This document shows, piece after piece, positions 56,938 through 64,000 of a stretch of DNA of 64,000 nt (its first letter is position 1; each line of letters opens with the position of its first letter). The translations under genes and the position numbers were made by a program. The stretch covers positions 156,612 through 220,611 of the forward strand of contig NZ_JAQQPS010000011.1 in the NCBI RefSeq assembly GCF_036688685.1, read 5' to 3'. The notes beneath the pieces were generated by a model, which had not been told where the DNA came from, made no database searches, and saw nothing but the letters and a program-made list of their open reading frames with translations. This stretch comes from JALYUM01 sp036688685 (GTDB taxonomy: Bacteria; Pseudomonadota; Gammaproteobacteria; Burkholderiales; Burkholderiaceae_D).

Positions 56938-59061
56938 TTACTTGCTCAGATCGACTGTGTATTTGGCAAAGCCGCTCGCATCCAGTCCACCTTCCGCCGT
57001 GATGGTGCTGATGCCGCTGCTCCGGGCCAGCGCCAGATGACCCGGCGCCGAGCGCAGGATCACCGGGCCAGCCGTCGCCACCTTGACGAAGCTCCAGCTG
57101 CGCGCGCTGCCGTTTGCCGCGAGCGTGACCTTGCCGCTGGTCGTGCCCAGCGCCGTCAGATAGTTGCTCACGATCGTCTGGTTGGCATCGGGCGATTTGA
57201 TGATGGTTTTGCTGCCGTCGATGCCAGGCACAGCCCCGCCGCCACCGGCCCGGTAATCGTTCGTAGCGACAATGAAGTCATCGCCGTCGGCAACCAGCTT
57301 TCCGAGGTAGGTCAGGTTGACAACGCGGCTACCGGCTGGCTTGGTGACGTCGATTTGATATGTCAGAGCATTATTTTCAGCGTAGAACACGTCGTAATTG
57401 TAGATCGTGCCGTAGGTCGGCACCAGGTCCTGCTCGCTGACGTTGGCCGGATCGATCTGGCCGAATTGCTTGGCCGACGTTTCCAGCCATGCCTTCAAAT
57501 CTGAACCTTTGATCTTCACCGCCTGCAGATTGTTGTTGCTATATAAGTAAAGATCGCCGGGATTACGCACTTGCAGGCCGATAGGCGCGGCTGCGCTGGC
57601 ACCTGGTGCCACGTCGGTAAAGTCGGACGGACCATTGCGGCCAGCCTTGAACGGTGCGCTGCACGAAATCACCGGAATATTCTTGTAACTGGCGATGGTC
57701 GCATCGGTGCTGGTGGCGATGAAGTTTTTCACATAGGCCAGTTGCGCCTGGTTGACCAATTCAATCGCGCTGACATCGCCGGCCAGTGCGAAGTAGGCAG
57801 ACATTTCAAAGTCCGTCGTCACACCCAGCGGCTGCTTGGCGAACGCGATGGTGGCCGCGTGCTCGGTGGCGACAATCGGTGCAATGGCAGCGTCGGCCGC
57901 AACATTGGTGGTGCCGTCGGTGTACTTGAAGCCACGCGATTCCACCGTCGTTTTGTCTGATTGCACGACCCATTTGCCACTCTTGTAGGCCAGCATCATC
58001 TTGATGATGCCCAGCCGACGGCCCCAACTCTGCGCCATGACAGTCGGCACGCCGTTGACAAAGCCGTTGACCGGGTCGATTTTGGCGCTTGCAGGGAAGG
58101 CTGCAAATGAAGGGTCCAATGCCGCCGCCCCGGTCTCTTTGCCTTTAGGGAAAATAAGGTGGGAGTGGCCGATCAGCAACGCATCGATACCGGTGCTGGT
58201 CAGGTGATAGCTGCCGTTTTCCATTTTCGGGCTGTAGGTGCTGGTATCCAGACCGCCGTGCGACAGCGCGACGACCAGATCGGCACCCTTGCTGCGCATT
58301 TCCGGCACATATTGGTTGGCGGCTTCCTGCACCCCCGACACGGCCACTTTACCCGCCAGATTTTTCTGATCCCACTCAAGAATCTGCGGTGGCACGAAAC
58401 TCATGATGCCGACGTTCATTTTGACACTTAGCTTGCTGCCATCGGGCGCCGTCGCGGTGAACGTGCGCGCCAGCAGGCTGTAAGGTTGCACGATCGGCTT
58501 GCCAGTGGCGACGCTGGTGACATTGGTCAGCACCAGCGGGAACGCCGGCGCGCCGCAGGTCGCGCTCGGTTTGGTCACGCCGGGAATACCGAAGTCGGTA
58601 TTCGTGATCTGGCTCAGCAGTTGCAAGCCGTAGTTGAATTCATGGTTGCCGAAGCCGCCGCCATCGTACTTCATCGCGTTCATCACTTTGTGCACGGCCA
58701 TGGTCTCGTTACAGGCAACCGGTTTGGTGACCGATTGCAGGTCGCCGAGCAAGGTTCCCTGGATGACGTCGCCGTCGTCCAGCAAGACATTATTAGGATT
58801 TTCTGCGCGCGCGGCGGTGATCAGCGTTGACGTGCGCTCCAGGCCGAGGCTGGTGTCTTCAGCCAGCGAGTAATAGTTGTAGCTCATCACGTTTGCATGG
58901 ATATCGGTGGTTTCCATGAGCGCCAGCGTCACCGTCGTGCCCTCTGGAATTGCCGGAACAGTTGTGCCCGTTGGAATCGCCGGAACAGGCGTCGAATCGC
59001 TGCCGCAACCGGCCAGGCCGGCTGCGATCATCGCAGCCAGCAGTGTCATATTTGTTTTCAA
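56938..59061 (-). CDS. cpdB: CpdB-like 2',3'-cyclic-nucleotide phosphodiesterase / 3'-nucleotidase, lipoprotein
   Basis: About 707 residues. The TTG at 59061 gives a Lys-containing lipoprotein signal with lipobox AGLAGC; GGAG lies 6 bp upstream. ATG 59049 is an alternative. The metallophosphatase domain has METTDIHANVMSYNYY, LLDDGDVIQGTLLG, GFGNHEFNYGL and GHSHLIFP. The C-terminal 5'-nucleotidase domain includes YLYSNNNLQAVKI and NDYRAGGGGAVPGID. It salvages extracytoplasmic cyclic and 3'-nucleotides. The linker after the lipid Cys repeats GTTVPAIP. E. coli CpdB is soluble periplasmic, so the lipid anchor is a difference. Confidence 0.9.
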   Translation of the reverse strand: MKTNMTLLAAMIAAGLAGCGSDSTPVPAIPTGTTVPAIPEGTTVTLALMETTDIHANVMSYNYYSLAEDTSLGLERTSTLITAARAENPNNVLLDDGDVIQGTLLGDLQSVTKPVACNETMAVHKVMNAMKYDGGGFGNHEFNYGLQLLSQITNTDFGIPGVTKPSATCGAPAFPLVLTNVTSVATGKPIVQPYSLLARTFTATAPDGSKLSVKMNVGIMSFVPPQILEWDQKNLAGKVAVSGVQEAANQYVPEMRSKGADLVVALSHGGLDTSTYSPKMENGSYHLTSTGIDALLIGHSHLIFPKGKETGAAALDPSFAAFPASAKIDPVNGFVNGVPTVMAQSWGRRLGIIKMMLAYKSGKWVVQSDKTTVESRGFKYTDGTTNVAADAAIAPIVATEHAATIAFAKQPLGVTTDFEMSAYFALAGDVSAIELVNQAQLAYVKNFIATSTDATIASYKNIPVISCSAPFKAGRNGPSDFTDVAPGASAAAPIGLQVRNPGDLYLYSNNNLQAVKIKGSDLKAWLETSAKQFGQIDPANVSEQDLVPTYGTIYNYDVFYAENNALTYQIDVTKPAGSRVVNLTYLGKLVADGDDFIVATNDYRAGGGGAVPGIDGSKTIIKSPDANQTIVSNYLTALGTTSGKVTLAANGSARSWSFVKVATAGPVILRSAPGHLALARSSGISTITAEGGLDASGFAKYTVDLSK

Positions 59062-59463
59062 CCTTATCTCCAATTTAATAAATTATGGTTGCAACGATAA
59101 CAAGGCAACATGACACGCACGTGACTCTCGCAGCAGCTGAAACTTGTCGGGTTGCGCCCATCGGCAAAGGGGATTGAGGCTCCCATCTGGGCGACGTTTC
59201 CAGATGTGAGCCTCTGTCCGGGCGCTGGGAGATCGTCGTCAGCGATGACGGCAGCGGCGCTGCTGCGGGCACGCGGCTGAACGGGGCGCTGCGCGGCATC
59301 GAGAAGATTCAGCTGGGCCGCGACGGCGACCGCCGCGCCGACCTGAACGTCAAATTGACCGGGCCATCCGCGTACATCAAAGTACGGTTCTGTTCCGGTC
59401 AATCGGTAAGGGATCGGGCGCAGGCGCCCGGCACCGGGGCCGGCAGTACGCCGGCCCGGGAGG
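59062..59463. other. 402-bp intergenic region with a start-less open frame
   Basis: The cpdB promoter must be here. On the plus strand a GC-rich frame from about 59176 to 59477 stays open for about 100 codons without a usable start (it contains WEIVVSDDGSG and LNGALRGIEKIQLGRDGD). It may be the remnant of a lost gene or chance. No family assignment. Confidence 0.3.
59437..59457 (-). terminator. Stem-loop downstream of the PEP-CTERM gene
   Basis: A perfect 8-bp GGGCCGGC / GCCGGCCC stem (59437-59444 with 59450-59457) with an AGTAC loop starts 6 bp after the PEP-CTERM stop. The stem sequence is the same as that of the hairpin at 56910-56929. It has no T-run. Confidence 0.5.
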
Positions 59464-60441
59464 TCAGGAAGGTTTGACGTAGCGGGCAAAGCAGCCCATG
59501 CCCAGTAGCGCAATCAAGAACAAGGCGAGGCTGCCTGGCTCCGGCACATCGGCGGGGGCTGGCGCGTTGATCGCAGCAACGCCGGTCACCTTGAACACCG
59601 ACAGGAAAATATTGTCGTCGCCGCTAGGGTTGATCGTTTGCAGTGCGATGCTGGTATCGCCTGCAGTGATGTACTGTGCAATGTCATAGCGTTCGTGGTC
59701 GGCGTCGTACGTCGGCAACAGCGGCGAGTAGGCATCGTCAAAGCCGCCGACCGAAATCAACGCCCCGTTGGCAGTCCCGCCGACACCGTCGTCGTCGTTG
59801 CCTGCGACCGTGGTGATGGTGGTGCCGTTGACGGCCACTGTGGAGGCCTGGGAACAGCAGCTGAACCCAACGCCCAGGATCATTTCAGCAGAAAAACCGG
59901 CTGCACTCGGGTTGATTGGTGCCGCGAAATTGATCGCAGTGGTATCGCCCGATGGCGTCGAAAAGCCGTCCATGATACCGACGGTGGAAATGCCCAGCAG
60001 CGGGTTGGAATACACCACAACCAGGGCTTCGCCATCCTGCGAGTAACTCGTTTCGGTAATGGCGAAATCGTAGACGCCGCCCGCACCGCCGTCGATCAGT
60101 GGTTTGATGATACTGGTGACATCGGTACGCCCTGCGGTCAGGGAGTCGCCCGCCGTACCCAACGAAGTGTACGTGACGGCGCTACCAGCAAGCGTGCCGC
60201 CGACGCCACTGAGCGTGCTATTGCCGTTTGTGCTGGTATACAAGTAAGCGGACAACACGGTCGATCCAACCGGCACCAGCGCGGAGATCATGCCGCTCTG
60301 CGACGTCGAGCCAAAGCCATCTGAGGAGTAGCCGACATTGCCGATATACGTTTGCAGTGTGGCCAGCGATGCCTGGGCTGTGCCCATGCCAAAGCACGCA
60401 ATGCATGCAGCTGCCATCAGATTCGTCATATTAAATTTCAT
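59464..60441 (-). CDS. PEP-CTERM sorting domain protein
   Basis: A 325-residue exported protein. Signal peptide MKFNMTNLMAAACIACFGMG (cleavage after TAQA) and a C-terminal tripartite PEP-CTERM signal: VPEPGSLALFLIALLGMG then a FARYVKPS basic end. The middle is Gly/Ser/Thr-rich with low charge, typical of extracellular PEP-CTERM cargo (GFSCCSQAST has a Cys pair). It would be processed by exosortase, which is not encoded in this window. ATG 60441 is best spaced from GGGA; another ATG adjoins it. Confidence 0.9.
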   Translation of the reverse strand: MKFNMTNLMAAACIACFGMGTAQASLATLQTYIGNVGYSSDGFGSTSQSGMISALVPVGSTVLSAYLYTSTNGNSTLSGVGGTLAGSAVTYTSLGTAGDSLTAGRTDVTSIIKPLIDGGAGGVYDFAITETSYSQDGEALVVVYSNPLLGISTVGIMDGFSTPSGDTTAINFAAPINPSAAGFSAEMILGVGFSCCSQASTVAVNGTTITTVAGNDDDGVGGTANGALISVGGFDDAYSPLLPTYDADHERYDIAQYITAGDTSIALQTINPSGDDNIFLSVFKVTGVAAINAPAPADVPEPGSLALFLIALLGMGCFARYVKPS

Positions 60442-61138
60442 CATTTTCCCAAGTTGTAAGTGACCGGACATTACGTTAGTTTCCACATGGAAATAGCAAT
60501 GATCATGCCAGGCGCATAAAGCTCGGAAAACTAATGCATAAAATCAATGACTTGCAAAATTTATTATTAAAGCGATACGCCACCAAATCTCTGGCACTGT
60601 AAAAATTCTCGACAGCAACATGTAACAAACGGTGTTTCACATGTAACGTCAATCCGAAAATCGGCCGGTTCGATGGCAGGCTTTGACATGTGTTCTCGAT
60701 CAGCATGAGGTCGGCCGCAAGCCTGCGACTTCCGGGCCCGGCAGCGGCCGAAACGCCTGTCTAACACGTTGCCGCTGAGGTAGGCGCCGATATTGCGGCC
60801 GTAAGCGAGGCGAGCGCCCAAGCCCGGCATCCAGCACGAGGCGGGGTCAAGTCTGGTAAACGATGGTCGTCGGGCTATTTGTCGCGTCAGCAGCCGCTAA
60901 GCCGCCTTTTTAAACGAAGGCGCATTCGACGCCGGCGCTGTTGCTTGATCGATACATCAGGATTGAGGAAGCGGGGGCCGGTCTGGCAAAACGACATTTC
61001 CGAACTACTTCGATGAAGTTTTGTCGAAACAAAGCTTGAACGCACTGATCGCGTCGCCAACGACGCCGCGCAGCTATCCATAGCCAGCGGCTAACCCCTC
61101 CATGGCGTGAGCAGGTGCCCCGACGGTGTTGACTGAAG
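60442..61138. other. Roughly 700-bp region without a recognisable gene
   Basis: AT-rich near 60480-60610, presumably the PEP-CTERM gene promoter, and GC-rich after that. Open frames on both strands are short and of biased, non-family composition. It ends where the IS66-like remnant begins. Confidence 0.4.
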
Positions 61139-61585
61139 GTAAGCGATGCATGAACCACAGCCTTGCCGCTTGATTCTGCGTTCCGCGTGCTTGCCCTTTC
61201 AATTTGAATGGGAGCAAGCATGGAAGGCGACACTGAATTCTGGACATCACACGTTGAGGCTTTGCGCCGCGACGGCGGCGCGGCGAGCGAGTACCCGCGC
61301 CAGCACGGGCTTGCGCTGGCATCGCTGTACTACTGGCGGCGCAAGGTGCAACTGGCCGCCGCGGACAGCGCCGGCGGCGGTGTTGCGGCGCCGGGCAAGT
61401 TCGTCGCCTTGCGCGTGCTGGACGTGTCAGCGGACGCGGCAACGTGTCCATGCACGCTGGTGCTGCGCTCCGCCCTGCGCCTGGAGCTGGCGGCACTACC
61501 TTCGCCGTGTTGGCTGCTGGCCCTCGAGCAGTCCCACGCGGGAGCGCGCTGATGCACCGGTTACCGATACAGCCCGACAGGTAGC
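61139..61585 (+). mobile_element. IS66-family remnant
   Basis: The tnpA-like gene at 61220-61552 is preceded by GTAAGCG at 61139-61145, the kind of terminus IS66 elements carry. After the tnpA stop, an overlapping ATG (TGATG) opens a frame that stops within ten codons, where tnpB should start. No tnpB, tnpC or right end was seen, so the element is truncated. The right boundary is approximate. Confidence 0.55.
61220..61552 (+). CDS. tnpA: IS66 accessory protein TnpA-like
   Basis: A 110-residue protein with the IS66 Orf1 signature: EFWTSHVEALRRDGG, then SEYPRQHGLALASLYYWRRK, a helix-turn-helix-like region. Ribosome site GGGAGC lies before ATG 61220. The family role is an accessory factor for IS66 transposition. 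With no transposase gene beside it, it is probably non-functional for movement. Confidence 0.8.
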   Translation: MEGDTEFWTSHVEALRRDGGAASEYPRQHGLALASLYYWRRKVQLAAADSAGGGVAAPGKFVALRVLDVSADAATCPCTLVLRSALRLELAALPSPCWLLALEQSHAGAR

Positions 61586-61817
61586 GCTCCCTGGCGTTGC
61601 TTCTCCGGAACGTTTTCCTGAAATTTGCCTTTTATCCTGCCGTTGCCGGTTTCAAAACAGATGCCGACCTGCCTGTCGAGCAACCTCACCGAGGCTTCAT
61701 ATAAATGTCTGCCTGAAAGGCACGGAGGTCATAGCTGACGTTAAGTCGCTCCCACTTCAGGCGCCACGAACGCAGTCTATCTGTTTTATTAAGAACGGAA
61801 TTGTTTATACTGCATTA

Positions 61818-62069
61818 CTATTCGAACTCGATAACCGAGCCGCAATCCTGAAAATGTTTTCGAATTGCGCTAACGACATCTCGCTTCTCGGTTTCAGTCA
61901 AGGTAACGTTCGGTGGCACCTCCCATTTGTTCAATGAATTCAAATAGATCACGTAGCCTGGTTCGTTCGGCGCCAAGGCAACGAGCGCCTCCCCTAGAAC
62001 ACGTACATGCTTGTCTTCGCTCTTCAACCGTATGTCTCCTCGTGAGACGTGAGTGACTTCAAAATTCAT
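61818..62069 (-). CDS. Predicted immunity protein for the Rhs toxin (Imm74-like)
   Basis: An 83-residue acidic protein directly behind the rhs stop (3 bp), same strand. The pattern DIRLKSEDKHVRVLGEALV, then GYVIYLNSLNKWEVPPNV, then RDVVSAIRKHFQD ending EFE fits my recollection of the Imm74 family: a small alpha+beta immunity protein with a conserved IY-x-x-S-x-x-x-W-x-x-P segment. It should bind and neutralise the preceding toxin domain in the producer cell. No signal peptide, so it acts in the cytoplasm. Family name by memory of the pattern; the role follows from position. Confidence 0.75.
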   Translation of the reverse strand: MNFEVTHVSRGDIRLKSEDKHVRVLGEALVALAPNEPGYVIYLNSLNKWEVPPNVTLTETEKRDVVSAIRKHFQDCGSVIEFE

Positions 62070-62072
62070 ACA

Positions 62073-64000
62073 TTACCTCTTAAAAATCGTTTTCGAATTT
62101 CCGAATTTCGGGTCAACAATATCGATTTGATCGACTGAGGGGTTTTTCATGAGCGCTCCTTTCTCATAACCCTCCCAGATATTGTTCGGCCGCAAATCTT
62201 GTCCTACGACGCCTCGTACGAGTCCGCACGTGCCTTGGGCATAGGCACGAGACATTTCGCCCCATTCTTTTACAACAACTGGATTCTTGTCGTCCCAAGT
62301 TGGCATTCCGATCTTGTGTTTATCAATTAACATTTCAAGCGTCGTTCCACCGTGAGTTTTTGCAATATTGGCAGCAGCGTCCATTCCACCAACACCATCA
62401 GTTCTACCGGACCAGAAGAAAGCCGTGTCTGGCTCTGTCTTCATGAGATCAGTTGGCCGCTTAATAAGGCGTCCATTCTCACTTTCATGCCATCGGTTCG
62501 TCTTGCAGTTCCACGTCGGCGACAGCCCCAATGGATCAATCCAAGTAATTGGGTTTGGTCCGTAGTTGTAGAAGTTGAGGCCGCCGAAGAATCGAATTGG
62601 ATCCTGCGTAAGATAACGCGCCGTGTCGGGATCATAGTACCGATACCGGTTGTAGTGCAGCCCGGTCTCATCATCAAAGTACTGCCCCTGAAACCGGATG
62701 GGATTGCGCATCCCCGCCTTGCGCGCCGCCTCGCTGATCGCCTCCTTCGCTTCGCCCCACGCCTTGTACTGCGCCGACCATGCCACCTTGCCTTCATGGT
62801 CGGTCAACTCCTGCGGCGTTCCCAGATGGTCGCATTGATAGAAGGAGATCTGTTCTTTTTCAAACGGTTCGGCTTCCTGCTCGGATTCACCATTCCATAG
62901 CGGATCGAGCGTAATGTCGTACTTGCCATCGTTGCCCGCCATAAGCGCTTTGACATCGGTGGAGGGTGCCAGTTTCAGCGATCCCCTTCGGGTAGCCTGC
63001 ACCAGCGGCACGAAGCTGTCGCGCTCGTACACGTAGTGCACCGTCCGTTCGCCCCCCGCATAGCCGTGGTGCACGCTGCTTTCCAATGCCAACGTGTCGC
63101 CGTCCCAGCCATACAGGGTCCGGGCTGGCTCCCGCAATGCACTCTTTCCCGTCGCCTGGCTGTGCTTGGCGATGCGCCGCCCCAGCGGGTCGTAGGCGAA
63201 GGTGGTCACGCCGTACGAGGTCGTGGCGCGCGTCATCCGGTTGAACGCATCCCATTCATACGCCGACCGCTCGCCGTTCCCGGTACGTTGCACCAGGTTG
63301 CCGCGTTCGTCATAACGGTAGCTGACGCCGGCATAGTCCTTGAGCAGATTGTCCATCAGCTTTGGCAGCTGAGCGCGGCGGGTGATGGGCACCTGCTGGG
63401 CGGGATCGGGTGCCTGGATGTTCCCGGCCGGATCAAAAGCGAAGGTTTCCTGGGCCAGTGCGCTGCTTGCCGCCAGCAGCCGTCCGACCGGGTCGTAGCG
63501 GTACTCGATGCGCCCGCGCCGGTCGTCTTCGATGCTGGTAAGTTGGCCGGATAGGTCGTAGCCGTAGCGCCGATGAATTGCGGCGTGCATGCCTGCCTGG
63601 ACGTCGGGACGGTAGGGGGCTGTGTAAGCATGCCGGCCCTTTCGGCCGACCTGGTCGATGGCGCCGAGCTGCTGTTCGATCAGGCGGCCGGTCGGGTCGT
63701 ATTTCATCGTCTGCAGCAGGCCGTTGGCCTGGGTGCGGCCGGTTTCCTGGTACAGCGCGTCGCGCTCGAAGGAGACAAGGTCCTGTCCATCGAGCAGCAG
63801 GCCGTGCACGTGGCCGGCGCCGTAGGTCAGCCAGTCGACGCGGTGGCCGTCGGGACGGATGGTGCCGGTGCGCTCGTTGAGTTCGTCGTGGTGGTGGTGC
63901 CAGACCGCAGTGCGTTTGTCGGGGTAGAACGGGCCCTGGTAGTGCTGGTGCTCGCGCACCAGGTTGCCGGCGGCATCGTAAAACCACTGCAACCTGGCGT
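62073..64000 (-). CDS. Rhs-family polymorphic toxin, C-terminal part, with ADP-ribosyl-cyclase-like toxin domain (5' end outside window)
   Basis: About 642 residues are visible and the frame continues past 64000. It is YD-repeat Rhs core (many GRLxxxxxxxxRxxYxYD-type repeats), ending in the classic YLTQDPIRFFGGLNFYNYG ... DPLGL junction. The last 149 residues (62073-62522) are the variable toxin tail. Numbered from the residue after DPLGL, W37 (AFFWSGR), E63 (TTLEML), W87 (KEWGEMSR) and E120 (WEGYE) match the order of W125, E146, W189 and E226 in the CD38 active site, including the similar NPVxV-x-x-W-x-x-xSRxxA stretch. I infer an NAD+ glycohydrolase/cyclase toxin released by core processing and delivered by a type VI or similar system. 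Confidence 0.9.
   Translation of the reverse strand, partial: ARLQWFYDAAGNLVREHQHYQGPFYPDKRTAVWHHHHDELNERTGTIRPDGHRVDWLTYGAGHVHGLLLDGQDLVSFERDALYQETGRTQANGLLQTMKYDPTGRLIEQQLGAIDQVGRKGRHAYTAPYRPDVQAGMHAAIHRRYGYDLSGQLTSIEDDRRGRIEYRYDPVGRLLAASSALAQETFAFDPAGNIQAPDPAQQVPITRRAQLPKLMDNLLKDYAGVSYRYDERGNLVQRTGNGERSAYEWDAFNRMTRATTSYGVTTFAYDPLGRRIAKHSQATGKSALREPARTLYGWDGDTLALESSVHHGYAGGERTVHYVYERDSFVPLVQATRRGSLKLAPSTDVKALMAGNDGKYDITLDPLWNGESEQEAEPFEKEQISFYQCDHLGTPQELTDHEGKVAWSAQYKAWGEAKEAISEAARKAGMRNPIRFQGQYFDDETGLHYNRYRYYDPDTARYLTQDPIRFFGGLNFYNYGPNPITWIDPLGLSPTWNCKTNRWHESENGRLIKRPTDLMKTEPDTAFFWSGRTDGVGGMDAAANIAKTHGGTTLEMLIDKHKIGMPTWDDKNPVVVKEWGEMSRAYAQGTCGLVRGVVGQDLRPNNIWEGYEKGALMKNPSVDQIDIVDPKFGNSKTIFKR

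Noticed and set aside
61146..61937. 263-codon plus-strand frame across the IS66 remnant and immunity gene
   Set aside because: It is out of frame with the IS66 TnpA motif and antisense to the immunity gene; the composition is Arg/Cys-rich and without motifs.

Overview
The window is a GC-rich chromosomal segment from a beta-proteobacterium of the order Burkholderiales. The family is most likely Oxalobacteraceae (Massilia, Duganella or Janthinobacterium type). This is inferred from the pilG-pilH-pilI-pilJ-chpA block next to thiD and rubredoxin, the algH-ruvX-pyrR-pyrB-pyrC' operon, two-subunit glycyl-tRNA synthetase, an H-NS-like protein, a PEP-CTERM protein and Gram-negative LPS genes. No rRNA, tRNA, CRISPR array or replication origin was seen. 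Both window edges cut genes: thiD on the left and an rhs gene on the right.

Layout. 1-10.4 kb: thiD fragment, rubredoxin, and a type IV pilus chemosensory operon (two CheY-like regulators, a CheW, the receptor PilJ and a giant CheA hybrid kinase). 10.5-14.0 kb: a coupled amidase/membrane-protein pair and a photolyase, all on the minus strand. 14.2-18.8 kb: algH, ruvX, pyrR, pyrB, a dihydroorotase-like pyrC' that lacks its catalytic HxH, and an acyltransferase. 18.9-21.5 kb: apaH, a lone undecaprenyl-phosphate sugar-phosphate transferase, and an H-NS-like protein. 21.7-31.3 kb: LPS precursor genes (phosphohexomutase, waaC, waaA), then a minus-strand run glyQ-glyS-gmhB-plsC-ygjP. 31.5-39.8 kb: the miaB-ybeZ-ybeY-corC-lnt set, split by an oppositely oriented molybdenum hydroxylase pair (iorAB). 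40.4-50.6 kb: a small HTH-like regulator, an HDOD protein with a small partner, a glutathione transferase, DUF1697, a divergent FtsH-like protease, a Kef-type antiporter, DUF445/DUF2007, a small secreted protein and an LptA-like protein. 50.7-55.9 kb: an M20 peptidase, then three overlapping response-regulator genes (one HD-GYP-like) facing a PAS histidine kinase. 56.1-60.4 kb: Sel1 lipoprotein, a CpdB-like nucleotidase lipoprotein and a PEP-CTERM protein. 61.1-64 kb: an IS66 remnant beside the 3' end of an rhs polymorphic-toxin gene and its immunity gene.

The most interesting system is at the right end. The Rhs core stops at the usual DPLGL junction and is followed by a 149-residue tail. That tail has the pattern of the ADP-ribosyl cyclase/CD38 fold: two Trp and two Glu at the positions of the CD38 active site. 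The next gene encodes a small protein that looks like the Imm74 immunity family. I infer an NAD+-consuming contact-dependent toxin with its antidote. Other notable points are the pseudo-dihydroorotase, the FtsH paralogue, the HD-GYP protein lacking both histidines of its HHE motif, a 22-unit hexanucleotide repeat inside chpA, and four copies of a paired-palindrome intergenic repeat.
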